The notes: generated from the sequence alone by a model not told the origin. A stretch of DNA of 64,000 nt from Panorpa germanica (GCA_963678705.1 OY783208.1:22594207-22658206), one strand, 5' to 3'; shown: positions 1 through 11,623, counted from the stretch's first letter. A program made the numbers and translations.

Positions 1-1766
1 TTCTCCGATTTCAAATATCTGCTTCTAGTCTTCAGGCACATTACAGTTTTGTCATTGAAGAATGATATGCTTGAACAAAACGTTATAATTTAGGCAACAT
101 TTTTACGTAATAGGATACTTTGCTTTTGTTAGATGCTCTTTGAATACATATTTAGCCCGTCAAGATTAAGAACAGGGTAACAACGGGCTGAAAAGTTTAG
201 GAACTTTTGTAATTTTTAAGAAGATTTTTAAGTGAATATTATAATATACTAATTGTTGTATTACACGTGCCGCCCAAAAACGCTGCCGTGGCGTTGGCAA
301 CAAATTGACCGTCCACTTCATGCAAAGAGGAAAAACCAAGGAAATATTAAATGGGAAAGTCCACTGATTACACTATATCACACAATTTCATATATAATAC
401 TTTCCTCTAAATTTGGAATTACCAAGCTAAAACACACTTTCCTGTTGTTATCACCGTGACCTTTGGCACTTTAACAAAGATAAATAAAGAAAATCAAGCA
501 TCAAAAGATGCTTTAAAATTATGCGGGTACACTGACATTCAGCGTTTTCTAAATTAAGATATTTAAAAAAATATACGCGCATTTATATAAATATAAAGAT
601 TTTCTGCATTTTTTGAAATAAAAGAAGATTATAATAGCAACCATTCCTAAATTCATGGACAACTTTTTCTAAATGTTTGATGCTGTGATGTTCTAAAATA
701 AATAACTGCTTCATTACATTTTAAATTTCTACGCAATTCTAACTTTATGCAACCTTTTGATAAGTCAACAAAATATATTATTCATTTTAATTTGAATTTT
801 AGCTTAAGTTTTGAGTTATTTCTTGAAACATATTTTTCATGTTTGTCTTAGTTATATAATTAGGTCGGAATTTAACAATTGATTTGTACGAGGGTCAGAT
901 CAGTCAACAATTGGTATTTCTTACGGGTTTACTTATTCCTACTCCGGGTCTGCGAGTTCTGTCACAAAACACACAATTATTCGTTTCCATGTTACAACAT
1001 TTTCTCCGCGGTGGTTCAGGAATATGAATCCGTTAAATATTCAAACTTTTATCAAATTTCAACAAATTTATTAAACTGAAAATAAGACATTATACTTAAA
1101 CTAGTAAAATATTTTAGAACTTTTGCTGTAATTAAGGTAGTTGTGCCGCGACACTAACTTCTATAGAGTAGGGCAACTCTTTCTAATACACGTTCTATAT
1201 TTAAGTTAACTTTTTTACGTTAATGTTATGTCAGATTACATTAGGAAAAAACATTCGTTTGACATAAATTTACGTTTTTTATCGTTAATAAAACTTTTTA
1301 TTTATTTTACATTTATTTAATGAAAGTATAACGATATTATGTTAAAAGCTGATATCTGCAAAAAGTCGATTTGTGACCTATGACCTTCGAGTAAGATATT
1401 TAAGAGGAAGAATCGGGTACACGAGTTGGACAAGGCGCCGTTCAAAAAACGCTGCTGTGCCGTTGACAACAAATTGACCGTCCACTGATCACGTGATTCG
1501 GCGATGATCTCAATTCTGTTAACACGTACTGAATTCTTTAATCATTTATTTCTTAATTTGGGATTTCCATGCTAACAAACATCCCGTTCTTATCACTATG
1601 ACGTCATCCGCGTGACCTCTCACCTTGTTTACGCGAATTTTTGGCAGTTTGAACCAGTTTATCATTCGTCAATTCGACTATAAGATGCCTGGACCAACTG
1701 GCCTAACGACAATTACAAGTGAACGCGATAAAGTGAAACACAAAATAATCTAACACAGAAAACAAA
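1..1766. other. Upstream region of CCP1, no gene seen
   Basis: No convincing coding region. Bases 1-475 match the DNA upstream of the second CCP-fibrinogen gene (about 43297-43755) and, in part, the orphan piece at 57178-57411. Relative to copy 2, about 1.2 kb of extra sequence (roughly 476-1658) sits between this block and the 5' untranslated region. That extra stretch holds a second, diverged version of the 270-475 block (about 1430-1620) and a dispersed repeat (923-1280). The homology to copy 2 resumes just before the transcribed leader at about 1658-1766. No TATA box was assigned. Confidence 0.6.
923..1280. repeat. Dispersed repeat, second copy in an intron of CCP2
   Basis: This block is nearly identical to 50382-50735, which lies in the last intron of CCP2. 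CCP1 lacks it at the matching intron position, so it is a moved element and not a shared intron. I see no coding capacity and did not find clear terminal repeats. It could be a SINE, a MITE or a solo piece of a larger element. Confidence 0.6.
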
Positions 1767-4700
1767 ATGTTGAAAATTTTTATAATGTTAGTGTGGTGCC
1801 AATTGGGGCTGCTGTCAGGTAAGTTGTAATTTTTACAATCGATATTCTTAAACACCAGTAATTCTGTGAATTGTATTTCTTCAGCACATTTTAAAGTATA
1901 ATAAATAGCCAAAAACAAGAAGAAGAATAACCTGTAGTACACAATTTAGAAATAAAAGTTATTTAATTAATTCCGCTATACACAAAATGTCTATATTAGC
2001 TTAAATTTAGGTAACATTTTACTTAAACGAAACTTGGTAATATTTCAATTTGTTTTTATAACATCGTCTAGCAATAAACAAGGTAATTGAACATTATATT
2101 TGAATAACATTTTCTACATAAAACGTAATTTTTATGTTACATAAACCTTACATACAATAACTGTGATTGATGGATCATTTTTATCTCAAAATATGTGCAA
2201 ATAATTTGAATGAATTACTAAAAAAATTTTATTCAAAAGGGACTGATTTTCCCAACCAAAGTTCAATTTAAAAGGGTCAATGCTAAATGTGCTTAAACGT
2301 TCACATTCTAGTTGTTTGGAAAACCAAACTTAAAATTGTTTAATTTCATAATTATTTTTTGTTTAATATTAATTAAATGTCACAATTAATACATTGATGA
2401 TTACGTTTATTAGATATCAATTTTATTTATTTTAGTTTATTAGTTTTAAAATGAAAAATATTCTGTTCTTACACAAAGAAATCTTTTAGTACTGTCCCTG
2501 GTCGTTGTATTCTACTTCTGTGTGTACAAGTTGCATTTTCTTTTCCAGTTTCTTGCAACGACCAACATGACTCCGGCTCTCTTCTTCAGTGTGATTCGTA
2601 AGTACCATGAAGTGAGGTAAAACTCTCACTCAATTTATTATTTTATTAACAACTTGTTCCAGTAGTATTTTGTGCTTCCAAATTGATTATTTGCACCAGA
2701 CAAGCATCGAGAATCGAAACAAATTAAACTTTTTGCTGCACTGCTACTAACTTTAATCCAGAAAAAAACATTTAACTTGCAGAAGCTGTACTTTGCCAGA
2801 ATTCCCAGGGAACGGACGTTACACAGTTTTGGCTGACACACATCCTGGAGTAGTTGTACCCAATTCTACAGTAATTCAGTACAACTGTGACGTCGGCTAC
2901 GTACCATATTCACATTCCACGGCTGTTTGTATTGATGGCACATGGGACACGCAATTTACAAAATGCCAGAGTAAGATAATGCCCTAAAAGGAAAATAACA
3001 AATTTCAATGGACTAAACATAGTATATTTCTATATATTCCAGGAAAGGTAACATGTCCCTTGCCGACAAATCCAGCGCATGGAAGCTATGAACTCTCAGG
3101 TTCAGGTTGCCCTTTGGTACATGGCACAGAAGTTCCTAATTGGTCCACAGCCATTTATTCCTGTGACGCAACTTTTGAGATCGTAGGAAATAGAACAGCT
3201 CTCTGTTATAACGGATTATGGACCACAGAGCCACCTCAGTGCCAAAGTAAGTAACTCCCGATAAAACTCGGCCTCGTGTTAAACTTTCCAACATGCAAAT
3301 CTCACCAAATTAACTAGTGCAGGCAATTAACCAATTATTTACTTTTTTAATCATAATAAATGTTTTTAACAGAAACTACCGCCTGCGTTGTTCCGGATGC
3401 ACCGGAAAAAGGCAGCTACTCGATTGTTGGCTCTCAGGATGCTCCAGTTGCAGGATCAACGGTTAAGGAAAATCAAGTTTTGCTTTATGATTGTCCTGCA
3501 CCAAATATCTTGCAAGGAGGACCCGTCATCTACTGCAGAAATGGAAATTGGCAACCGGAGATTTCCAGCTGCGTGGGAGAGTTAAAAACAACTTTTCATT
3601 TGTTATAATTCGTTTGTGGCCAGTAGTTCACTGGAATTGTCAATAAAGTAATTTTATTGGAGGTTTAAGGAAATTTCTCCTCATTTTCAGGCAACAAACC
3701 CTGCACTTTGCCTGCAGTTCCAGTCAACGGTAGAATAGTCAGTCCTGTGGATAATGTGGATCACTTACTTCCGGGAATTCAAGTTCCCAGTTTGTCTAGC
3801 ATTGTGTATTCCTGCGAGGAATTGTTTGAACTAACAGGAAATGACAAAATCACCTGCCTCAATGGTTCATGGTCATCTGAACCTCCTCAATGCCAAAGTA
3901 CGTCTTCTTTGAAAATTAATCGTCAGTAAACTTGCTGAACTTCATGTTAATCACGTTTAGTTAATGTTGGATTAAATAATTTCAGAAAGAACGTACTCGA
4001 TTGTTGGATCAGTGGAAGCTCCAGTACCTGGTGCAGCCATTTCAGAAAACAAAGCCTTGCGCTACAACTGCACAACAAAGTACAAAAGCCACACAGAGCA
4101 GGTCATCGTCTGCTCTGATGGAAAGTGGCTGCCAGGTCCCGTGGAATGTTTTGGTGAGTTAAACAGTAAACTTACTGATCGCAGTTCTTCTGTTTGGTTG
4201 ATTATTCAGGACATCTGCATTATCTGCATCAACGTTAATTTATTAAATAAAGAATTACCAGGAATTTCCATGAATTTAAAGGATACTGCACCACTGCAGT
4301 GATGGCAAATTTAAATATATTAAGTCATATGAATCCACCCATACGCCTAAAATAACCAAGATGACTTAATTACAGATACGCCTGCAGATTGTGGAGATAT
4401 CCTAGGCAGTACATCCGGTATTTATACAATACAACCCACAATGCAGAGCGAACCGTTTGAGGTCTTTTGTGATCTGACGTTGACCGGACAGAAATGGACA
4501 GTAAGTTGTTTTTAACCCAGTTGAAATATTTATTTAAGATTTATTTAAAAGTAAAATAAATTACTTAATGTCTTACATTGTGTGACTCAATTTATTCCTT
4601 TTCTAATCATGGAAAAATCTTTCATAATAGAATTACAAATAGCCTTGGACATTTGCAACCTTAAGCTAATCCTTTCAAGGATTAAATGCATTTATGGTAT

Positions 4701-7700
4701 CTTTAGAAATACTTTAGGTAAAAACAATTTATGTCCTTATTTCAGGTGATACAACAGAGACTGAATGGGGAAGTAAACTTCTATAGAAATTATACCGAAT
4801 ACAGCGACGGATTCGGCGGCAAAACTGGCAGTCATTGGCTCGGGCTCGAGCACATCCATGAGGTAGATCAGTTTGTATTTGTTAACAACATTTCAACGTC
4901 ATCAATGGGCTTGTGTCCTCATTTTTTAGTGGTCGATTTTTCAATTGTTGATTGAACTTGATGTTAATAAATGTGTATTGGCGTGTCTATTTTATTAAAT
5001 ATCTAAATATTGACGGAGATATAATTAAAAGTTTGAACTGTAGTTTTAGCGCTAGAAATGGTCGGCCATATTTGTATGACGTGAAATGCATTTTAACGTC
5101 AGTTATTTGTTGAGTAGGTCAGTGCTGTGGTAATGTTCTGTAGCTGTTGGTAGTCAAATAATCAAGTCAAATCAAAGAATAATAAGTTTTTATTTTATTT
5201 AACCCTGCTAAGGCAGACATAATATTGAAATTTGATTGTTCCTTGAAATAGCTGTAAATAATATTTGATATGTAAATACATAAAGCAGAGATTTATGATC
5301 TGTAAGGTTGGTAACCTTACACAAGGATTGTGATGTCACATGAATTTGGAATGTGTACAACGTTGAATCCCTTTAATAATTAATAAGAAAAAAATGACTT
5401 TTTTAATTGTTAATATCTCTTAACATATAAGGAGTTATTAAAAAATAATTGAACATTTGAGGTTCTAGTAACCCACTTTATCAATATATAGTACACTTTT
5501 ATAGAAATTATATAGGACACAAGCCCATTATCGTGGAAGTTAGTCTGTTGCTGACAACATTCAGAAGAAATGGAATTCATTATGACTGGTATTCGTTGCA
5601 GATCACAAAAGAAGGACACCATGAGCTGTACGTTGATCTGGAGGCGCATAACGGGACCAAGGCGTACGCCCGTTACGAGACCTTTATGATCGGTTCTTCC
5701 AGTACTGGATTCCAACTGACAATTAACGGTTACAGCGGAACTGCCGGTAAGTTTTGTAACTTGTGTCCTTTCTAAACTTCCAGTGAAGTGCAGTTAGTTT
5801 TGTGTTCTACTCTAACACCAGTCCTGCCCTGAGTTTTACGCGAAATAAAGATTCTTCTTGTTAACAATTAAGAAATGCATGAGCACATTAGTGACAACTT
5901 TGACGCCATTTTGAATATTTCTAGCAGTTTCTAACAGTAGATATCAATACCTTTCCTTCACACTAGATACAGTTCTACAGTCCATTATTTAGATGTGAAA
6001 TCAATTCTGCCGGACTATAAAATCTAGTGGTTCTCAATTAGACCACAAAGCCCAATGTTTGATCAATTAATATTACTTTGTGCGGTTGTATTTAGTTGCT
6101 GTCACTCATTGGTTGGAAAATATTGGAAATGGTAACTCGACAATTAAAGAAAGAACAATGTGAATAGAGCTAGCGGTACAATTTATTTGCTTTTAATCCG
6201 ATTTTATTATAAAAATAAATTGAAAATCAAATAAAAATTCATCACCTAGAGTATATTATTTATTAGCGAGCTATCACAACCAATATTGTTGAGGCACGAC
6301 ACTTTCCCAGTAAACAATTTGGTGAAGTGCCCTATTTGGTGAAGTTCGAGTCACTCGTACAATTCTATTCTAACGCTTTACAAGTTCTCTACCTGTCACA
6401 GATTTTGTGTTAGTTTTTCATAATAATATTCTTTCTTTTTCCAACATCATTCATTAAGTATTTCTGTTTCTTTCCCACATGGATATATTTTTTTTAAGTT
6501 CACTTTCATCTCATTTATTCCAAAGTGCGAGAGAAACGAGATGCGGTTAGACAAGTAAAATATATTTTTCACCGTTACACTTGTATACTTGTATAGTATT
6601 TCGTTCAGTATGCTTAAAGTATATGCTATACTTTTTCAACAAATATTTCTTTAATGGTAATAGACAGACGCTATCTCCCTCAATCCCCGAATATAATGTA
6701 TATAAACGAAGATAGTACCTAGCCATGGTAAGACAGAGGTTTTAAACCTAACGCAGACCTGCCGATCGTGGATTCTCCAAATCACCAAAACAATGTAAAA
6801 AACTAATATAACGAGTATTGTTGAAGATGAATAATATTCATTAAAAAATCACGATCCGTACTAAAGATTACATCTATTTATTTCTTCATTTAAATATTTA
6901 TATTTTGCAGACTCTAAAAAGTAGAATTCCATTAAGTTTTATACCCCTGCTAGTTTCAAGTTTATAACTCCGGTCATAAATCATAAACCGACTCCGCTTT
7001 TAATTCAGCAGTGAACCGTCGTTGCAATGTCTGTAGCTCATAAAAAGGGCCTTTCCTATGAACGAATGAATAGAAAACGAACACGTTCCAGACAAAAAAC
7101 TCATGATATGTAATAGAAATTAAGTAGAATTTACTCCAAAATGTTTACTTGGTTACCACTAGATTGTTAGACCCAACTGTCGACCGTTAAGATATTAGGC
7201 ATAACTTGACATATTGAGCAGTAGTGTTGTAGCTGGGACAGCAAATACAAAAAGAATGGGCCCCATAGACGACCAACTTGGTTGGCAACAGGTTGATGGT
7301 TGAGTTTCATGTTGAATCCTGTCAAATGTCGGTGACAATCCGTGGCGATAGAAATAAATTAATTTCGTTAAAAAGTAAAAGTTCCTGGATCAAAATCATT
7401 ATTTGTGGGCCATTATATGTATTGTCCCACTTACCAGAGTTAAATCATATCGCGCTTTTTGTGGCGTACTATTTATCCTATGGATGTAATTGTTATATGG
7501 AGTAACGCAAAAAAATATTAAACCTAACTCTTAAAATGCTATATAACTAATCCCAGGATTGACTGTTTCAAATCCCGAAATTCCAGGATCGTGAATATGT
7601 TTCGGGAATGCATTAACTCTTGAGATATCACACTTAAACGTTAGATACAACTTACAGCTGTCTTGGGCAATGCATAAAGTTATGATATTATCCATAGAAT

Positions 7701-8718
7701 CAATTACTTATTATTCTACAGACTTCTATAAAAATATTTAAAAATTAAAGAAACTAATAGAAAATAATTCACAACCCAATTTATTTAAAATTATGTCCCC
7801 CTCCCAACACTAGACAAACCGGGTAACACCGGGTATTAGGAGTTCATAACAAATAGACTTAACACAAAACACACTTTGTGACGTGAACGTGTTATTAAAT
7901 GTTATATTATTGATTAAGTAATGTGGTTAACACGTTGAGAACGGAGCACGGTGTGCGGAACACGTTGTGTTTTACTTTTGTAAAACAACAGGAAGTTTTA
8001 TGTTTTGTTTCCCCGTTGTCTAGTGGTTGTAATCCCCCTCCGTCACCCCGTCCCGTCGTGAACGTGTTAACAACGTGTTCAGGTTGTTGTTGTGTGTCCT
8101 GTTGTTGTTTTGTTTGTACCGCAGTGTTCTTGGTATTGTTTCAGGCGACTCAATGTACGGAACACCTCACAGCAACAGCTACAACCTGAACGGAATGAAG
8201 TTCTCTACGTTTGATAACGATCAGGACGAATGGATATACGGTCACTGTGCTCAGCAGCGGCAAGGAGCCTGGTGGTACAATCAATGTGGTTTCAGGTAAG
8301 TAGCTCCACCTGCGTTACGTGACGCGTGATGTGACGGTCCTCTAGAGTGTAGGGTTGCCAAATTAAAATTAGTTTTGTTAGATGAAATTAAAAAAATATG
8401 CAGCAACCCAATGAAACTGCCATCGCTTTGTTGCTGATTTAGATTTTTGTTATTTATGATTTTCAGTGAATTGACTAAAATATATTTCAGTGCAGAGTTG
8501 ATGGCAACATTCAGTTGTTGTCAGTTGGTAACCCTGATCCATTTATGTTCACTCTCTGTTTTTGTGTTGGTACTATTCTAACGTTGTGTTTTACTTGCAG
8601 CAATTTGAACAGTGTGTACCATGATACGGCTGTTGATGATTGGAGCACAATGTCCTGGTACCGCAACTTTAAATGGAACGCCCTTAAAACAGCGCGGATG
8701 CTGATCAGAAGAAAATGA
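1767..8718 (+). CDS. CCP1: secreted CCP (sushi) x5 plus fibrinogen-related domain protein, copy 1
   Basis: Twelve exons read by eye with GT-AG borders: 1767-1818, 2549-2597, 2783-2970, 3043-3246, 3373-3576, 3691-3897, 3986-4153, 4376-4500, 4746-4862, 5602-5746, 8145-8295, 8601-8718. They total 1728 nt (575 aa). Exon 1 gives a hydrophobic signal peptide. Exons 3-7 each encode one CCP module with the four-Cys plus Trp pattern and begin and end in phase 1. Exons 8-12 encode a fibrinogen C-terminal domain: an N-terminal DCGDIL, then [15 protein letters not shown], the [10 protein letters not shown] segment, a calcium-loop-like FDNDQDEW, a GAWWYNQC stretch and a C-terminal MLIRRK. Such proteins are usually secreted pattern-recognition lectins. 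Oddities: the exon 5 donor reads GA instead of GT, and exon 7 lost its first Cys. AATAAA lies at 8747-8752. It may be a damaged gene or one spliced around exon 5. Confidence 0.82.
3577..3582 (+). other. Lost splice donor after CCP1 exon 5
   Basis: The first six intron bases read GAGAGT. Both matching exons of CCP2 (donors at 45686 and 47024) read GTGAGT. Without splicing here the frame runs into a TAA ending at 3608. Nearby GT alternatives at 3573 and 3581 would shift the frame. Exon 5 is 204 nt with phase 1 at both ends, so skipping it keeps the frame. Confidence 0.85.
4907..5526 (+). mobile_element. GGGCTTGTG MITE in CCP1 intron 9
   Basis: This 620-bp element has 13-bp terminal inverted repeats (GGGCTTGTGTCCT at the left, its complement at the right) and is flanked by AT on both sides (4905-4906, 5527-5528). 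The matching CCP2 intron reads straight through this point at about 48395, so it is a filled site with its empty counterpart in the same window. It has no transposase. The superfamily is unclear: the apparent 2-bp duplication is AT, not the TA expected of Tc1/mariner. Confidence 0.88.
5747..8144 (+). other. CCP1 intron 10
   Basis: A 2.4-kb intron without coding signal. It aligns with CCP2 intron 12 (48617-50124) except for an 847-bp block (6306-7152) absent from CCP2. Short open frames here are not supported as genes. Confidence 0.7.
6306..7152. mobile_element. 847-bp block present in CCP1 intron and absent in CCP2
   Basis: CCP2 joins the two flanks directly at about 49160. The block has a near-perfect 10-bp inverted repeat at its ends (CCCAGTAAAC and GTTTACTTGG, 9 of 10 matching) and a possible TT duplication. 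This fits a non-autonomous DNA element, but a deletion from CCP2 is equally allowed by the sequence. Confidence 0.45.
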
Positions 8719-8864
8719 AAATCTTTCACAAACTCTCTTTCCGTAAAATAAATATTATAAATATATGAATAAAAAATATATTGTGTTTCAGTATACGAGT
8801 ATAAATAAATAAATTATAAAAAAAAAACACGACTATAAAACTAAACGATATCTTTAAATATAAA

Positions 8865-9010
8865 TCCTATTTTATAATGTTCCAAGTGTATGTTTATATT
8901 CTTATTTATTTATATATTTGGTACGAATTTTGAATGGCTATTCGAAAACGGCTCTATTCGAAAATGGGCTATTTCGTAAAGAAAAAAATTCTAAAACTTT
9001 TGGAGTTCCA
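8865..9010 (+). mobile_element. Helitron-like 5' end fragment
   Basis: It begins with TCCTAT and is diverged but recognisably similar to the start of the Helitron candidate at 28877 (shared ATAATGTTCCAAGTGTATG). The 3' part is not identifiable; a different Helitron-like element starts at 9217. Confidence 0.45.
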
Positions 9011-9216
9011 TAATTTTGGAAAAACAGGAGAAAAACTGGAAATAGTGTATTACGCTATTGAACATATTACAAAATTAAAAAATTCATAAAGATGCATCAA
9101 GAAAAGTGGGGGGTCCGGTAGAGAACTTTGGAAAAAGTTCAAATTTTGCACTATGTAATAATTTAGTATATAATTAATTAATAATGGTCCTTGTAAGGTT
9201 CTAAGAACAAGGCTTA

Positions 9217-9552
9217 TCTTAATATATATAAATTACGTGTCACGTTGTGTCTCCGCGAATGACTCCTAAACTACTTAACCGATTTTAATCAAATTTGTAC
9301 ACCGTGTGCAGTTTGATCCAACTTTAAAGATAGGATAGCTTACATCTCCATTTATTTATCTTATTGCAAATTATTTGTCTATTAATTATCTGTATATGAC
9401 ATATGACATCTGGCGACGATGATGGCGACATCTGTTGACTACATTGAGTAAATATTCTGTTGACTAGATTGAGTAAATATTCAATAGATGGCGCTATGTA
9501 ATGTAATATGACAAAAACGTTAGTCACAGCAACGCGTGGCCGGGACAGCTAG
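9217..9552 (+). mobile_element. Short non-autonomous Helitron candidate
   Basis: It starts with TC after an A and ends in CTAG before a T, matching the A|T insertion rule of Helitrons. The AT-rich start followed by a segment reading GACTCCTAAACTACTTAACC and the GC-rich end GCGTGGCCGGGACAG are of the kind seen in insect Helitrons. It contains a direct repeat of about 22 bp (about 9433-9480). It has no Rep/helicase coding. The 3' hairpin is weak, so the call is moderate. Confidence 0.5.
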
Positions 9553-9595
9553 TATGCTATACAATTAAGAATTAAAACAGTGAGTGGGAATGATA

Positions 9596-10192
9596 CGAGG
9601 CATGTTTTTTAAGTAAGTACCGTTTTGCGATTCCGCCTTTGCAGCGATACGGTCGGCGTTCCGCGCATGAGCGCTGGTTACCTACATCTCTTATCTACGC
9701 ACTGACGCCATTACAGTCTGATTCTTCATTGTATACGTTGTTTACTGAGTGTTTAAGATGCCTCCGACAATCTTGAGTCCCGCCGATTGTGAAGTACGGG
9801 CTGTTATACGATTTTTTAGTGCTAAAGGCGTAAAACCGATCGATATTCATCGTGAGATCTGTGAAGTTTACGGACAAACCATTATGAGTGATGGAATGGT
9901 AAGGAAATGGGTAAGAGTATTTAAAGATGGCCGCGTCTTCGTCTAGCGTCTTCAAGACGATGACGAAGTCAAAACAGTTGTGATACAGTGGTTAACAAGT
10001 CAGGCGGCAGAATTTTATGAGGAGGGTATTCAAAAACTGGTGCCACGTTATGACAAGTGCCTCAATATTCACGGAAATTATGTAGAAAAGTAGATTAAGG
10101 TACAGGCTTTCATGTAAAAATACAATTATTGCGATATCTTTGCACGTCTTTTTTTAATTTCAAAACGGTACTTACTTAAAAAACACGCCTCG
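9596..10192 (+). mobile_element. Internally deleted mariner element
   Basis: A 597-bp element flanked by TA on both sides (9594-9595, 10193-10194). Its inverted repeats of about 32 bp begin CGAGGCATGTTTTTTAAGTA at the left; the right end differs slightly. Between them lie the start and the very end of a mariner transposase, with the catalytic middle deleted. It cannot move by itself but could be mobilised by a full-length relative. Confidence 0.9.
9758..9946 (+). pseudogene. Mariner transposase N-terminal fragment
   Basis: The 62-residue frame beginning MPPTILSPADCEVRAVIRF is the N-terminal helix-turn-helix region that binds the inverted repeats in mariner transposases. It ends at a TAG. Downstream DNA up to about 10093 still encodes the typical C-terminal end (EFYEEGIQKLVPRYDKCLN) in another frame. 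All of the aspartate-bearing catalytic domain is missing. The ATG at 9758 fits the family start. Confidence 0.88.
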
Positions 10193-10199
10193 TACTTAA

Positions 10200-10466
10200 A
10201 TGCAATTTTTGTTTCGTTTCGTAAATTCTCATTGGAACTTTACGATTTATGTCATAGACGTCTCATTAGAAAATATAATTCAATGTACAGACTTAAAAGA
10301 ATTGAAACTAACGAATCTAACAAATGTCGGCAAATCCATGACGGAGTTAATCGTATTTGCTATCGCACCTCATTGTGCAACGTTGCAAATCCTGGACATT
10401 TCTGGAATAGAACTGACTGTTGAAGGACCTAGTTTCTTAAGATCCCTTAATTTGGCTATTGTCTGA
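10200..10466 (+). pseudogene. Possible leucine-rich-repeat coding remnant
   Basis: This frame contains spaced leucines with repeat-like phrases (DLKELKLTNLTNV, then PHCATLQILDISG), as in F-box/LRR-type proteins. It ends at a stop 86 bp before a MITE. I see no matching exon on either side and no clear splice sites. It may be a stranded exon, a processed fragment or chance. Confidence 0.3.
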
Positions 10467-10551
10467 CAATCCCTAGCTGCAACATTTGTGCATTACTAGA
10501 TTTTTCTCTTTTCCAAAATATTTGAACAACGTGCCAAGTAGTTTCGACAAT

Positions 10552-11241
10552 GGGCTTGTGTCCTCATTTTTAGTGGTCGATTTTTCAATTGTTGATTGAA
10601 ATTGATGTTAATAAATGTGTATTGGCGTGTCTATTTTATTAAATATCTAAATGTTGACGGAGATATAGCAATTAAAAGTTTGAATTGTAGTTTCAGCGCT
10701 AGAAATGGTCGGCCATATTTGTATGACGTGAAATGCATTTTAACGTCAGTTATTTGTTGAGTAGGTCAGTGCTGTGGTAATGTTTTGTAGCTGTTGGTAG
10801 TCGAAATAATCAAGTCAAGTCAAAGAATAATAAGTTTGTATATTATTTAACCCTGTTACGGCAGACATAATATTGAAATTTTATTGTTCCTTGAAACAGC
10901 TATAAATATTATTTGATATATAAATACATACAGCAGAGATTTATGAGCTGTAAGGTTGGTAACCTGTAAACTTGTCATAGTTCTGTCATGAATATGCTAT
11001 CTCTTTTACGCTCTGTTGTATTAAAGAGATAGCAACATAGCGGATGTGAGGACACATGTCTTGGAATGTTCTCCAACGTTGAATCCCTTTAATAAATAAA
11101 GAGACAAAATTACTTTTTTAATTGTTAATATCTCTTAACATATAAGGAGTTATTAAAAAATAATTGAACATTTGAGGTTCTAGTAACTAATTAATAATAT
11201 ATAGTACAGTTTTATAGAAATTAAGACATAGACACAAGCCC
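10552..11241 (+). mobile_element. GGGCTTGTG MITE, long subtype with internal hairpin
   Basis: A 690-bp copy flanked by AT on both sides. It belongs to the same family as the 4907 element but carries an extra internal segment of about 70 bp holding a hairpin with 11-bp arms (10996-11033, arms GCTATCTCTTT and complement). The copy at 35481 carries a related insert, so this is a subfamily. Confidence 0.85.
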
Positions 11242-11623
11242 ATCTCTTAGTAAAGTAATCAACCAACAGAACCGGCGACCATTGTTATCGACAGAGTAAT
11301 AGGAAAGAGCTGATTTTTGCTAAAAGTGTCTTATCAACATACGACCCAATACTTCCAACTCATATAAAAGATTGAGACAAATTTATATATAAATAATTGT
11401 ATTTGCATTTTTTTAGTTAATGTTTAATAGCACCACGTATTTGAGAGTAGTGTTATCTAATATGTAAATGTATATTAACATTTTATTTTTAAATAAATTT
11501 TTATGGAACAAACCTGTCGTACTACGTCATATTTTGGGAGTACATGAATAAAAATGATAAAGTAGCCTTAATAACTTGAATCATGCTTTTTATATTATCT
11601 TTATTTATTTTCTTTATATTTCG

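Noticed and set aside
5410..5715. 101-aa minus-strand frame across a MITE end and CCP1 exon 10
   Set aside because: It crosses the MITE boundary and runs antisense to a well-supported exon.
7923..8189. Cys-rich frame before CCP1 exon 11
   Set aside because: It is intron sequence rich in TGTTGT runs leading to a 3' splice site; the equivalent in CCP2 is not conserved as protein.
8515..8718. Long frame through the last CCP1 intron and exon
   Set aside because: The first part is intron (pyrimidine tract and TTGCAG before 8601); only 8601-8718 is coding.
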